The notes under the pieces were generated by a model. It searched no databases and was not told the origin of the DNA. It saw nothing but the letters and a program-made list of their open reading frames with translations. A DNA stretch of 64,000 nucleotides. Source: Neomegalonema perideroedes DSM 15528. GTDB lineage: Bacteria > Pseudomonadota > Alphaproteobacteria > Rhodobacterales > Rhodobacteraceae. Location: assembly GCF_000374145.1 (NCBI RefSeq), contig NZ_KB893653.1, positions 1,287,923 through 1,351,922 of the forward strand, given 5' to 3'. The position numbers and the translations under genes were made by a program. Shown here piece after piece: positions 46,020-55,644 of the stretch (the first letter of the stretch is position 1; each line of letters starts with the position of its first letter).

Positions 46020-46778
46020 ATGCGCCGGATCGCTCTTTTCGCTCTTTGCTGCGGCTTGCTCGCTCCCTCCTCCAGAGCCGAGGAGGCGAAGGGTCTCAGC
46101 GAGGAGGCTTTCGCCTATGTGGGCGGCGCGACCCTCTCCATGTTCTATCATGAACTCGGGCACGCCCTGATCGACACGATGGATCTGCCGCTTTACGGCC
46201 CCGAAGAGGACGCCGCCGACACGCTCGCGGCCGTGATGTCCCATATGATCTGGAACGAGGACGGCGCGCGGCGCAATGCGCGGGCCTTCGCGCAAAGCTG
46301 GCTGGCCTCCGCGGCCGAAAGCGAGGTCGGGCCTGAGGATTACGCGAACGCCCATGCGTTGGATCTTCAGCGCCATTACCGGCAAGTTTGTTTGTTCTAC
46401 GGGGCCTCGCCCGAGACGCGCGCCGATTTCGCCGAGGAATTCGCCTTGCCGCCCGCCCGCGCCGAAAACTGCGAGGAGGAATATGCTCAGGCCGACCGCT
46501 CTTGGGGAGAGCTTCTGCGCGAGCGGGGCGAGGTCGAGGGCGAACGGCTGGTCTGGAGCGGCCCGACCGCGGATCTCACCAAGGATCCCATCGCCGCGCT
46601 TCTGGCGCAGGAGGTCGAGGATGTGAACGAGGTCTTCAGCCAGACCGAAGAAATCTCGGTTCGGATTCAGGCCTGCGGCGAAGCCAACGCCTTTTATAAG
46701 CCCGAGGAGAAGTCCGTCGTCATTTGCCGGGAGTTCGTCGATTATCTGACGGATCAGGCCGAGGAGATGGGGTTTTAG
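46020..46778 (+). CDS. DUF4344-type metallopeptidase-like exported protein
   Basis: A 252-residue protein with a signal peptide (ALFALCCGLLAPSSRA). A zinc-type HExxH motif is seen in FYHELGHALIDTMDLPLYGP, followed by EEDAADTLAAVM. Cys pairs in CLFYG, NCEEEY, QACGEAN and VICREF may form disulfides. The family is annotated as a putative metallopeptidase; the substrate is unknown. The start at 46020 is chosen for the signal peptide; an upstream in-frame ATG at 45876 gives an implausible leader. Confidence 0.8.
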   Translation: MRRIALFALCCGLLAPSSRAEEAKGLSEEAFAYVGGATLSMFYHELGHALIDTMDLPLYGPEEDAADTLAAVMSHMIWNEDGARRNARAFAQSWLASAAESEVGPEDYANAHALDLQRHYRQVCLFYGASPETRADFAEEFALPPARAENCEEEYAQADRSWGELLRERGEVEGERLVWSGPTADLTKDPIAALLAQEVEDVNEVFSQTEEISVRIQACGEANAFYKPEEKSVVICREFVDYLTDQAEEMGF

Positions 46779-46812
46779 CGCGCTTCATGACGAGGGCGGT
46801 CGGAACAAGATC

Positions 46813-47955
46813 TCAGAGCGCCTCTAAGAACCGAACGAGCGCCTTCCGCTCGTCCTCGGTCAGATCCAGCGGGCGCAGATGCGGGGAGCTCGTCGAGGCC
46901 GGGCCGAGCAGATCGGCGCGCTCCTCCGGCAGGCTCCGCGCATGAGAGGCCCCGCCGCCTCCATCGTAGAAATTCACCACGCCGCGCAGATGCGGCATCA
47001 GGCCGTTATGCATATAAGGCCCCGTCTGCGCCGCATGGCGCAGACTCGGCGTGAGGAATTTTCCGGCGTCCTCCGGATCTCCCGTCGCCCCATAGCGCCC
47101 GAGATCCTCAAGGCCGCGCCCGATGAAGGACAGCCCAAGATTATGAAAGCGGCCGTCCGTCAGATCCGCTCCGAAATGGCAATTGGCGCAACGCGCCTTG
47201 GTGCGGAAAAGATGGAGCCCAAGGATCTCTTCATCCTCCAGCGCCTCCGACCGCCCGAGCAGGAAGCGATCGAAGCGGGTGGGGCGGTCCAGCCGCGCCT
47301 GAAACTCGGCCAAAGCGTCGAGCGTCTGCTCTAAAGCGATCTCCGACCCGCCATAGGCTGCGGCGAAGAGCGCCGGATAATCCGGCGCGGCGGCGAGGCG
47401 GCGGGGGATCTCCGAAAGATCGGCGTTGGCCATCTCATGCGGCGCGGTCAGAGGCTCCAGCGCCTGAGCTTCGAGGCTCTCCGCGCGCCCGTCCCAGAAA
47501 AGCCGCGCGCGCCGCGAGGAGACGAAGAGCGCGGGCGCGTTGCGTCGCCCCTCGGTTCGGCCATGTCCGAAGGAGCGCGGCAGGCCGTCGCCCCAGCCGA
47601 GCCGCCGATTATGGCAGGATTCGCAGGAGAAATGCCCCGAGCCCGACAAGGCGGGCTCGGCGAAGAGCCGCGCCCCGAGCGCGCCGCGCAGAGCCTCGGG
47701 GCTTCCCGCCTCGGGCGCCGGGGGCAGGTCCGGCGCCGCCAGCTCGACGAAGGCCACGCCCTCGTCGATCCAGGGCGCCGGCCAATCTTCAGAGGGCCCG
47801 GAATAGGCCCGGCGCAGATGGGCGGGATTCGTCGGATCGAAACGCAGCGCCTCGGCGACCCCCACGGCGAGAACCGCGCAGGCCCCCGCCGCCAGCCAGA
47901 GCCGCCAGAAGCCCGCAAGCCTCGTGATCAGAGGTTCCGCCTCGCCGCCGTCCAT
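46813..47955 (-). CDS. MauG-like dihaem cytochrome c peroxidase-family protein
   Basis: A 380-residue protein with an N-terminal membrane anchor (RLWLAAGACAVLAVGVAEA) and two haem-c motifs, CESCH near residue 113 and CANCH near residue 256. FGHGRTEGRRNAPALF, FWDGRAESLEAQALEPL and TPSLRHAAQTGPYMHNG are family-typical. Members reduce peroxide or, in MauG/MbnH, oxidise tryptophan in partner proteins. It starts nine bases after the TonB-receptor stop, so it is likely co-transcribed with the receptor. No obvious partner of the MbnP kind is encoded here. Confidence 0.9.
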   Translation of the reverse strand: MDGGEAEPLITRLAGFWRLWLAAGACAVLAVGVAEALRFDPTNPAHLRRAYSGPSEDWPAPWIDEGVAFVELAAPDLPPAPEAGSPEALRGALGARLFAEPALSGSGHFSCESCHNRRLGWGDGLPRSFGHGRTEGRRNAPALFVSSRRARLFWDGRAESLEAQALEPLTAPHEMANADLSEIPRRLAAAPDYPALFAAAYGGSEIALEQTLDALAEFQARLDRPTRFDRFLLGRSEALEDEEILGLHLFRTKARCANCHFGADLTDGRFHNLGLSFIGRGLEDLGRYGATGDPEDAGKFLTPSLRHAAQTGPYMHNGLMPHLRGVVNFYDGGGGASHARSLPEERADLLGPASTSSPHLRPLDLTEDERKALVRFLEAL

Positions 47956-47964
47956 CTCCCGCCT

Positions 47965-50586
47965 TCACCACTCCACGGAGGTTCCCAGCCAGAGCGACCG
48001 CCCTTGAATCCAAGGATTGTCCTCCGTCGAGATCCGGTTTCCGGTCTCATTCAGCAGATTCGCGACGTGCAGATCGACATAGACGGGATTCCCCGCCACC
48101 TCCGCCACGCGCGCCCGGCCTGAGAAATTCAAAGTCACGACGGGCTTATAGTCGAATTCCTCATAGAGGTAATGCGGCTGAGAGCCATGGATGGGATTGA
48201 CCCGGTTCGCTTCGTCTCCGGTGTAGCGGGCGCCCTTATAGCCGAAGATCACGTCGGCCGAGAGCCCCGCCTCAAGCGCGCCGTCCAGCCAGCTTGTGTT
48301 CAATTCGGCCGAAGCGCGCACGGGGATGTCGAAATTGCCGGTCACGACGTCGAATTCCGGGCGGGTGTAGGAGGCGTTCTGATACCAGAAGAACTCCTCG
48401 GGCGCGTCGATCCCGGCGCCGAAATAGCTTTCCGCCGAGATCTTGCGGTCGGCGAAGGCGGTCGAGAGCCCGAGGCCGATGCGGTCCATGCGCGGCATGA
48501 AGCTCGGCGCATCCCATTCGCGCTCATATTCCAGCGTATAGGAGCGATAGCTGCTTTCGCCGTCATTGGTGAGGCGGCGCTCGATGGAGCTGTCGCCCCG
48601 CACGCCCGCGAATTGATCGCGGCCCTGACGGTCGATCATGCGCGCGCGCCAGGTTCCGCCGGTGAAGTTCTCTTTGAAGACCAGACCGAGGCTCAGCTCG
48701 TCGGTGTAGGGCGTCTTGAGATCGCCCTGATTATAGCGATAGGGCGTGAGAACGATGGCCGTGGTCCAGTCGCCCACCACGTCGCCCGTCGCGGTCCGCC
48801 GCTGGTTCTCGCCGCGCGGCACGGCGTCGTGAATGGCGTAGGTGATGTAGTCGTCGCTGTAATAGCGATTGGCGCCGGCGGTGAAGGTCAGGCCCTCCAG
48901 CGGCTTCCACGTGCCGACGAGGCGCGGCGAGAAATCCAGATTGCGCAGATAATCGTTATAATCGGCGCGCAGGCCCGCGCGCAGGCCGAAGGCGCCCCAT
49001 TCCTGAGAAAGCTCGGCGTAGGCGTCCGCCCGCGTCGCGTCGACCGAGACGTCGTAGGCGGGCTGGACGATGCGGATGTTGAAGAACTGATCGGAAAGGC
49101 AATCCTCGGCGCCCGCAGGGCAGACATAGCCGCCCGCCAGCCCCATCGGCCTTTGCGTCGTGACCGAATTGAAGACGAAGCCTTCGCCCTGACGATCCGC
49201 CTCGGTGCGCTCGACCGAGGCGCCGATCTTGAAATCGCCCGCCCAGACGTCGCCCTTCAGCTCGCCCGAGAGGGCGTAGCGGCGGTCTCCATAAGCGCGG
49301 TCGCCCATGCCGCCCTCGCGGCAGGAGACGAGCGATCCCGCAGAGAGGCGCGTGGGATCGCACCAATCCTTGAGCGCGGTGGTGGACCAGCCCGCCCGCG
49401 TCGCGCCGGTCCAGAGCGACATCACATTGCCGTCGCTGAGGTTTTCGGTCTTGTTGTCCTGAAGCGAGCCGCTGAGCTTGAAATCCAGCCCGCTGAGCGC
49501 CACGCCGCCGAGGCTCCGATCCGCCAATTCGCCCTGATAATAGGCCGAGAGGACTTTGCCGACGTTGGTCTGCTCGACCTCCAGATCGCGATAGAAATTA
49601 GAATCCCATTTCTGATCGTAATCGGACCAACTGCCGATCAGCCCGACCTCATGGCCGTTCGCCAGCTCATGCTCGACGCCGAGGCGGAAATAATCGCTCC
49701 GCGACCGGCTTTCGACGCGCTCGCGCACATATTGCGGATCTTTGTCTTTTTCGGTCTCGGCGCGGCGGGTGGAGTAGCCGAGCACCAGCCCGGTGTTCTC
49801 GGTGAGCGGGTGCGTCAGCTCCAGCGCGAGGTTTTGCTGAGACCATTCGGGCTTGGCGACCTCCAGAGGATTTTGTCCGTCCTCGGTGCCGAGTTTATAT
49901 TGCGTCAGCGCGTCCGACCGGAAGGAGGCGGTGATCGAGCCGGAGGATTCCCGCTTCGGCGGCGTCAGCTCGTAATCGACCACGCCGCCCTGAAAGCCGC
50001 CATATTGCGCGGAGGCGTTGGAGTCGATCACGGTGGCGCGTTCGATGAAGCTCGCCGGGGGGAACTGGGTCTGCGAATGCAGGCCGTAGATCACGTAGAT
50101 TCCCGGCTGTCCGGTCTCGCGTGAGAGGTCGTCGGCGCCGAAGGGATCTTCATTGCCGGTGATGGAGTTCACCGCCACGCCGTCGACGATGAAGCTGTTC
50201 TGATCGGTGCGGCCGCCCGAGATCGAAATCTCCTTGGGGCGCAGATTCAGCATGTCGTCTCCGTTCACGCCCGCGTCGACGGAGCTGTCTCCGGCGGTCT
50301 GCACCGTGGGCAGGGCGGTCAGAGCGGCGTTCGGATCTCCGCCGCCGTCGCCGCGCGTGCGCAGCGAGGTCGCGCCGATCACGGTGGTTCCGGTGTCGGC
50401 GGGGTCTTCGGTCTGGATCGTGGTCAGGTCGGAGCGGAATAATTCCTGAAGCAGGATCGGCTCCAGCAGAATCGGCTTTTGTCTGATCGGCTCGGCCGTC
50501 TGGGCCGGGGCGGAGATTGAAGTGAGAAACGTCGAGCATAAGAGGACGAACACGCCGCCGGCGTGCTTTGAAATTTGCGGAGCCAC
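47965..50586 (-). CDS. TonB-dependent outer-membrane receptor
   Basis: An 873-residue receptor. From the GTG at 50586 a signal peptide follows (GVFVLLCSTFLTSISAPAQ), with AGGA-type ribosome bases nine upstream. A plug domain is seen (RPKEISISGGRTDQNSFIVD, then GVAVNSITGNEDPFG), and a 22-strand-type barrel of aromatic-rich strands ends in SLWLGTSVEW with a terminal aromatic. The longer open frame to 50949 would put an arginine-rich leader before the signal peptide and is rejected. The substrate is unknown; a MauG-like gene follows directly. Confidence 0.9.
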   Translation of the reverse strand: MAPQISKHAGGVFVLLCSTFLTSISAPAQTAEPIRQKPILLEPILLQELFRSDLTTIQTEDPADTGTTVIGATSLRTRGDGGGDPNAALTALPTVQTAGDSSVDAGVNGDDMLNLRPKEISISGGRTDQNSFIVDGVAVNSITGNEDPFGADDLSRETGQPGIYVIYGLHSQTQFPPASFIERATVIDSNASAQYGGFQGGVVDYELTPPKRESSGSITASFRSDALTQYKLGTEDGQNPLEVAKPEWSQQNLALELTHPLTENTGLVLGYSTRRAETEKDKDPQYVRERVESRSRSDYFRLGVEHELANGHEVGLIGSWSDYDQKWDSNFYRDLEVEQTNVGKVLSAYYQGELADRSLGGVALSGLDFKLSGSLQDNKTENLSDGNVMSLWTGATRAGWSTTALKDWCDPTRLSAGSLVSCREGGMGDRAYGDRRYALSGELKGDVWAGDFKIGASVERTEADRQGEGFVFNSVTTQRPMGLAGGYVCPAGAEDCLSDQFFNIRIVQPAYDVSVDATRADAYAELSQEWGAFGLRAGLRADYNDYLRNLDFSPRLVGTWKPLEGLTFTAGANRYYSDDYITYAIHDAVPRGENQRRTATGDVVGDWTTAIVLTPYRYNQGDLKTPYTDELSLGLVFKENFTGGTWRARMIDRQGRDQFAGVRGDSSIERRLTNDGESSYRSYTLEYEREWDAPSFMPRMDRIGLGLSTAFADRKISAESYFGAGIDAPEEFFWYQNASYTRPEFDVVTGNFDIPVRASAELNTSWLDGALEAGLSADVIFGYKGARYTGDEANRVNPIHGSQPHYLYEEFDYKPVVTLNFSGRARVAEVAGNPVYVDLHVANLLNETGNRISTEDNPWIQGRSLWLGTSVEW

Positions 50587-51001
50587 GATCCTGATCCTGA
50601 AAAGGGCGGCTGTGGCTGGCGCTTCGCTTGCTGATCCGCCGTGATGATTTCGATTCGCGAATAAGGATGATTTCAGGAGCCTGTCAAGGCGCTGGCCTCC
50701 GGTTTTCGCAGTGCGGAAACAAGACGTGGCTTCACGGCGACGCCGACGAATGCGGGTTTTCAGCCCCGAATTGAGGCGGGGCGATGAGACGGGCCGATGA
50801 GGAGGGCGCTTCAGGATCGGTCGAATGAGCCCGGCGATTTCCGGCGCCGCGCCGAGGGAGAAAATCGCGAGATCCTCGAAGCGCGCCGCCTCCGCCCGGT
50901 CGGCCGCGGAGCCGCGCGGGGGGATGAATTCCGCCCGCCAAGGCCGCACAGAGGAGCCCGCCGCACAGGAGCCGCCGCACAGGAGCCGCCCCCTTGCGGG
51001 T
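50587..51001. other. Upstream region of the TonB receptor gene
   Basis: 415 bases without a gene. It holds the receptor promoter (listed) and a palindrome ATTCGCGAAT at 50653-50662 at the promoter's downstream edge, flanked by two GATGATTT repeats. No Fur or Irr-type box was recognised. Confidence 0.6.
50659..50687 (-). promoter_or_regulatory. Putative sigma70-type promoter of the TonB receptor/MauG operon
   Basis: On the minus strand TTGACA (50687-50682) and TTATTC (50664-50659) are 17 bases apart, about 75 bases upstream of the GTG start. The palindrome ATTCGCGAAT overlaps the -10 region, a possible operator. Confidence 0.5.
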
Positions 51002-51958
51002 TCATTCGGCCGGGGTCATGAGATCCCGCATTCTGAAACGCTCCGCAGGCTCTGTCTTCATCGCGGCCGCCGTCCATGCTTTCCGCAACTCCGCCTCCAC
51101 CTGACCTTTCGTCCGGTCGCGGCTTTCGTCCACGACGCTTCGCAACTCCGCCTCGAAATGCACGCGCTGGGTTCGTTCGGCGTTCAGAATCCGGGCGTAG
51201 TGGAGCCCTGCGCCGATGAACAACAGGGCGAGCAGGAAGGCGCCGAACGCCTCCCCTCCGGCGTCGCCGCCCAAGACGACCAGCGCGATCAGGACGGAGA
51301 CGGCGAGCCCCGTCCAAACGGCCCGCCACCAGCGGCCGACGGCGTCTTGACGAGCCATGGCGCTCATCTTCGCCGCATCGCGGCCGACCGCCTGAAGGAT
51401 TCCCCCCTCCAGCTCGCTCGCCTGCGACGCGGAGGCGGCTCCGCCGCCCCTCGCGGATCCGCGGAGAAGCGGAAGCGCGGCGACGGATAAGGCTTCCGTC
51501 ATGGGCTGGACGCGCTCCTCGAAACCTTGGAGCATCCTGCCGGACAGAGCTTTCACTCCCCGCCCTGAGCCGAGAATCTGCGCATATTGGCCCGGCAAGG
51601 AGTAATGGAACGCGCCGTAAGCGGGAATGCTCGCATAGACCGGAGCGTAAGCCGCCTGAACCATCGCGTCGACGCGCTGCGCGATTTCGGCGTAGGCTTC
51701 GCCTTGGGCTTCCAGCCGCGCGGCGTCCCGTCGGGCGGATTCGCTTCGGGCTGCGGAGGCCGCTTCGGTTCGCCCGGCGGCGCTCGGGACGGCTGCGGTC
51801 CGGATCAGAACGCCCGCCTCCTGCGTTTTCTCCTACGAGGAGAGCAAAAGCCTTTCGGTGAGGGTCATCGCCTCGGCTTCATTGGGATTCGACCTCCCGA
51901 CCGCCCAGATGGCCAAGGTCAGGATGAGCGCGACGGCGCATAAGACGACGGTTCTCAT
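51002..51958 (-). pseudogene. Membrane/coiled-coil protein gene interrupted by an in-frame amber codon
   Basis: From the ATG at 51958, with GAGGA upstream, one frame runs 319 codons to the stop at 51002 except for TAG at codon 42 (51835-51833). Before it lies a signal-anchor helix (VVLCAVALILTLAIWAV). After it come a Glu/Ala/Arg-rich coiled-coil-like stretch, YASIPAYGAFHYSLPGQYAQ, two helices around VSVLIALVVLGG and FGAFLLALLFIGAGLHY, and a charged tail. The sequence continues protein-like on both sides of the TAG. It is therefore a nonsense-disrupted gene, a readthrough case or a sequencing error. Without readthrough only 41 residues, or a restart at Met 99 (51664, 220 residues), would be made. 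Family not recognised. Confidence 0.65.
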
Positions 51959-51987
51959 TCTCGCGGAAATCCTCGATCAGAAGCAGG

Positions 51988-52908
51988 TCACGTCGCGTGT
52001 TTGGGGCGCTTCTTGGGGCTTGCGGAGAGAGGAGGCTGGTCCGTCATCTCGCCCATCCGCATGCTGTTCGTGAGCCAGAGAGCGACGCCCGCTCCGCTGC
52101 GCGCGACCAGAAAGGCGATCAGGGTCTTTTCGGCGCAGAACAGAAAGACGATCCAATGGCCGCCCCATGTTTGTTCGGAAGCCTGCAGGACGAGCCAGAA
52201 CTTGAGGATCTCCAGCGCGTAGAAAGGCGCGAGCAATTCGGCGACGAGCCCTTTGCGGTCCGGCAGCTCCAGAAAGCCGAGCGTGAGCGCCTCCTGCAGG
52301 CTGACGGCGCGGAACTCCCCCGCATAGGTGATGAGGTCGCGATTCATCCAATAGAGGAAGGGAATGGAGATCAGAGCCGTCAGGACGGGCCCGCACATCA
52401 GGCTGATCGCTCCCTGATAAGCGTCCTGCATATGGCGCGCGGCCCAGGCGAAAATCCACAGAGTGATCAGAGCCGAGGCGAAGGCGACGAGAATCAGCGC
52501 GAGGATCTCCATCCGGGAGGCGTTCACGGCCTGCCAGGCGAGGATGGGAACGGCGACGAGCATATAGAGCGTCGTGCGGATCCCGGCGCCCAGCCGACCT
52601 GTCATGAGGAGTTTTTCGCCGCTTTTATAGCCACATCCCTCTTTGAACATCTCCATCCATCTTTGTCGGGAGATCCGCGAATCCGGCGCGAAGAAGCTGA
52701 TCCAGAGGAGCAAGCCCAGAGGGATTAAAGCGAAGAGGGAGAAATCAGTATACTGATAAACCAGACGCCAAATCAGCAGCGGCGCGAGGATGATCGGCAC
52801 GGAGAGCGCAGCGGCCGCAAATCCTGAAGCCGGCGCTTCCTCTGAATTCGACATGACGGACGTGCATTCTGAACATTCTGAATCAGGCGCAGCAGACGCA
52901 TTCGACAT
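51988..52908 (-). CDS. Unrecognised polytopic membrane protein
   Basis: A 306-residue protein with about seven to eight hydrophobic segments (for example AALSVPIILAPLLIWRLVY, FALIPLGLLLWISFF, LALILVAFASALITLWIFAW, IVFLFCAEKTLIAFLVA) and a basic tail (KKRPKH). The N-terminus before the first helix is Ser/Glu/Cys-rich with a repeated MSN. The start is uncertain: 52908, 52854 and 53043 are possible and none has a good ribosome site. It ends 29 bases before the amber-interrupted gene and probably forms an operon with it. I do not recognise the family. Confidence 0.6.
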   Translation of the reverse strand: MSNASAAPDSECSECTSVMSNSEEAPASGFAAAALSVPIILAPLLIWRLVYQYTDFSLFALIPLGLLLWISFFAPDSRISRQRWMEMFKEGCGYKSGEKLLMTGRLGAGIRTTLYMLVAVPILAWQAVNASRMEILALILVAFASALITLWIFAWAARHMQDAYQGAISLMCGPVLTALISIPFLYWMNRDLITYAGEFRAVSLQEALTLGFLELPDRKGLVAELLAPFYALEILKFWLVLQASEQTWGGHWIVFLFCAEKTLIAFLVARSGAGVALWLTNSMRMGEMTDQPPLSASPKKRPKHAT

Positions 52909-53622
52909 GGCGGGCTCACATGCTGGAGGTTGCGGATCCCGCGCAGATTGAACCGATAAAAGAAAAACAATTCTGAACGCCGTCTTCTGGAAATATTTGC
53001 GCGGCTCTGAACGACGACAGGAAATCATCAACCATTTCCCCATTCAAATGCGCGCGCCGAAGAAAAAACTCGCCTCGTGGGCCGGACGCGCGGGCGGGAG
53101 CGGGGCGCGGCGGATGAGGATGAAACCTGAGGCTTCATCGGAGAAGCCCGCCTTCCGGGGCGCCGTCCCAGCCCGCCGTTCAGGCCGCGAAGGCGATCTT
53201 TTCGGCGCGCGTTTGGGAGGCGAGGCCGCCCGCGCCTTTTGGGCGAGGCTCTGGCTTTCCGTCCTGCGTCCTGCGCTCCTCCGCCGCCCCGATGAACGCG
53301 TCAGAGGCGAGATTTCTTGAAAATCCCGCTTCCTGCGTCCATCCTCCCGGCTTCGGCGCGCCGTCTGCGCCGAGGTCGTCCCCGCATAACGGAGAAGATG
53401 GATGAGACCCGTCTCGAAGATCGGCGCATATCTTCCCGCGTTTCCCGAGCTCCAGCCCTTCAAGGCCGCGCCCCTGTCATGAAGCGCTTTCTGGAGGGCG
53501 AGGCCTTTGGCGGAATCCCGCCGAGGCCCGTCTCGCTTCCGGCGGTCGGCGGAGGCGGCTCCGCCTCCGCTTAAGGGAAGGGGGCGGGCGCTCCGCCTCC
53601 GATCCGAGTCAGAGAGAAACCC
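52909..53622. other. Long gap without a convincing gene
   Basis: About 710 bases. The first 135 could be the N-terminus of the gene at 52908 if a more upstream start is used. The rest has only arginine-rich shadow frames. A nine-base-stem hairpin GCGGAGGCG / CGCCTCCGC lies at 53549-53570, shortly before ktrA. I see nothing else. Confidence 0.55.
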
Positions 53623-54285
53623 ATGCAGAAGAAAAACAGGAGCTTCGCGGTCATCGGCCTCGGCGCTTTCGGGAGCACGGTCGCCGGAGAGCTGGCGAAA
53701 TCCGGCCGTCAGGTGATCGGCGTGGATCTGGATGAAAGGCGGGTGGCGCAGATCGCCTCGCTGCTGCATTCGGCGGTGATCCTCGATTCCACCGACGAGG
53801 GCGCTCTGCGCGAGGCGGCCATAGATCAATATGACGCCGCTCTGGTCGCCATAGGCCACGACATTCAGGCCAGCATCCTGACCACGATGAATCTGCGGAT
53901 GCTGGGCGTCAAAACCATCTGGGTGAAGGCGGCGAACAAGACCCATCACCGGATTCTCGTCAAGCTGGGCGCGGATCGGGTGATCCTGCCCGAGCAGGAG
54001 ATGGGACGGCATATCGCCCAGATGCTGAACAACCCCATCGTTCAGGATTATGTGAGCCTCGGCAACGGCTACAGCTTGGTGAGCGTCGCGATTCCCGAGC
54101 GCCTGAAAGGGCGCACGCTGGGCGCTCTCGAAGTGGGCTCGACTCACGATCTGAAGATGCTCGGCCTGATGCGCGGCACGGAGTTTCATTCCTGCGAGGC
54201 GCCGGATCTGCGCCTTGAAACGGAGGATAAGCTGATCCTCCTCGGCAAAAGGCCGGAGCTGCGCCGCTTCGGCGACGCGCTCTGA
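53623..54285 (+). CDS. ktrA: KtrA/TrkA-type RCK regulatory subunit of a potassium transporter
   Basis: A 220-residue cytosolic protein. The RCK-N Rossmann fold starts SFAVIGLGAFGSTVAGELAK and has VIGVDLDERR. A C-terminal TrkA-C domain follows from about 140. It gates the KtrB channel in response to ATP/ADP and other ligands. It is followed after 15 bases by ktrB. Single-RCK length fits KtrA rather than the double-length TrkA. Confidence 0.93.
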   Translation: MQKKNRSFAVIGLGAFGSTVAGELAKSGRQVIGVDLDERRVAQIASLLHSAVILDSTDEGALREAAIDQYDAALVAIGHDIQASILTTMNLRMLGVKTIWVKAANKTHHRILVKLGADRVILPEQEMGRHIAQMLNNPIVQDYVSLGNGYSLVSVAIPERLKGRTLGALEVGSTHDLKMLGLMRGTEFHSCEAPDLRLETEDKLILLGKRPELRRFGDAL

Positions 54286-54300
54286 AAGGCGAGGAGAGGC

Positions 54301-55644
54301 ATGTCAGCCCGTCTTGAGAATGTGGCGCGCCGTCTCGCGCGCCTTCCGCCGCCTATGATGCTGGCTTCGCTCTACGCCGCGCTTATCCTGATCGGGGCCT
54401 TGCTGCTCAAAACGCCCCTTGCGCGGAATATTCCGCTGAGCTGGTCGGAGGTCTTCTTCACCGCCACCTCCGCCGTCACCGTGACCGGGCTTTCCGTCTT
54501 CGACGTGAGTTCCGGCCTCACGCTCTTCGGACAAGCGACGCTCGCCGTTCTGATTCAGCTGGGCGGGACCGGGTTGATGGTCTTCGCCGTGCTCATTCTC
54601 AATTCTCTGGGACTGCCTGTCGGCATCACCGGCCAGATTTATCTGCGCGAGGATCTCAATCAGCATTCGCTCGGCCAATTGGCGGCTCTGGTCCGGACGA
54701 TCCTGAAGATCGTGCTGCTGTGCGAGGCGCTGGGCGCCGCCGTTCTGATGCTGAGCTTCGGGCTGGACTTCGGCTTTTGGCCGGGCCTTTGGCATGCGGT
54801 GTTTCATGCGGTTTCGGCCTTCAACAACGCGGGCTTCACGACCCTACCCCAAGGGCTGACGCCCTATATCGTTGATCCGGCGGTGAATCTCGCGATTCCT
54901 CTGCTGATCATCTTTGGCGGGATCGGCTATGTCGTGATTCAGGACGTGGCGCGTCAGCCGAACTGGCGCGCCTGGTCTCTGCATACGAAGATCATGCTCG
55001 TCGGAACGGCCGTCCTGCTGCCTTGGTCGGTGGGCATGTTCGCGATCCTCGAATGGACCAACCCCCTGACGCTCGGCGCTCTGGAGTCTCCGGCGGCGCG
55101 CTTGGTCGCCAGCTGGTTTCAGGGCGTCACGACGCGCACCGCGGGCTTCAACACGGTGGACGTCGCCGGAATGCACGACAGCACCTCGCTGATGATCATC
55201 TCTCTGATGCTGATCGGCGGCGGCCCGACCTCGACGGCGGGCGGCCTCAAGGTGACGACGATGGTGGTGATGGTCATCGCGACCGTGGCCTTCTTCCAAC
55301 GACGCTCCCAATTGCACGCCTTCGGGCGCGGCATCGAGCTGGAGCAGGTTTTGAAGGTCATGGCTCTGACGGCCATTTCGCTGATGCTGGTGTTTCTCGG
55401 CGTGTTCGTGCTGACGATCTCCCATGACGGCCATTTTCTGGACGTCAGCTTCGAGGTGGCCAGCGCCTTCGGCACGGCGGGGCTGTCGCGCGGCTATACG
55501 GCGGAGTTGTCGGGCTTCGGGCGGATCGTGATCATGGCGATCATGTTCATCGGCAAGGTCGGCCCTCTGACGCTCGGATTTTTCCTCGCGACCCAGATTC
55601 CGCCGCGTCTGCGCTATCCGGCCGGCAAGATCCATCTCGGATAA
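54301..55644 (+). CDS. ktrB: KtrB-type potassium transporter
   Basis: A 447-residue membrane protein of the TrkH/KtrB superfamily with four M-P-M units. Pore loops are visible as TATSAVTVTGLSVFD, FNNAGFTTLPQG, TTRTAGFNTVD and FGTAGLSRGYT, each with the conserved Gly. It imports K+ driven by Na+ or the membrane potential. Length is typical. It ends with three hairpin repeats and a converging AGCS gene. Confidence 0.93.
   Translation: MSARLENVARRLARLPPPMMLASLYAALILIGALLLKTPLARNIPLSWSEVFFTATSAVTVTGLSVFDVSSGLTLFGQATLAVLIQLGGTGLMVFAVLILNSLGLPVGITGQIYLREDLNQHSLGQLAALVRTILKIVLLCEALGAAVLMLSFGLDFGFWPGLWHAVFHAVSAFNNAGFTTLPQGLTPYIVDPAVNLAIPLLIIFGGIGYVVIQDVARQPNWRAWSLHTKIMLVGTAVLLPWSVGMFAILEWTNPLTLGALESPAARLVASWFQGVTTRTAGFNTVDVAGMHDSTSLMIISLMLIGGGPTSTAGGLKVTTMVVMVIATVAFFQRRSQLHAFGRGIELEQVLKVMALTAISLMLVFLGVFVLTISHDGHFLDVSFEVASAFGTAGLSRGYTAELSGFGRIVIMAIMFIGKVGPLTLGFFLATQIPPRLRYPAGKIHLG

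Noticed and set aside
50587-50949. Upstream extension of the TonB receptor gene
   Set aside because: Arginine-rich and precedes a clear signal peptide; GTG at 50586 with a ribosome site is the better start.
53044-53622. Possible genes in the gap before ktrA
   Set aside because: All frames are Arg/Ser/Pro-rich without ribosome sites or recognisable fold.
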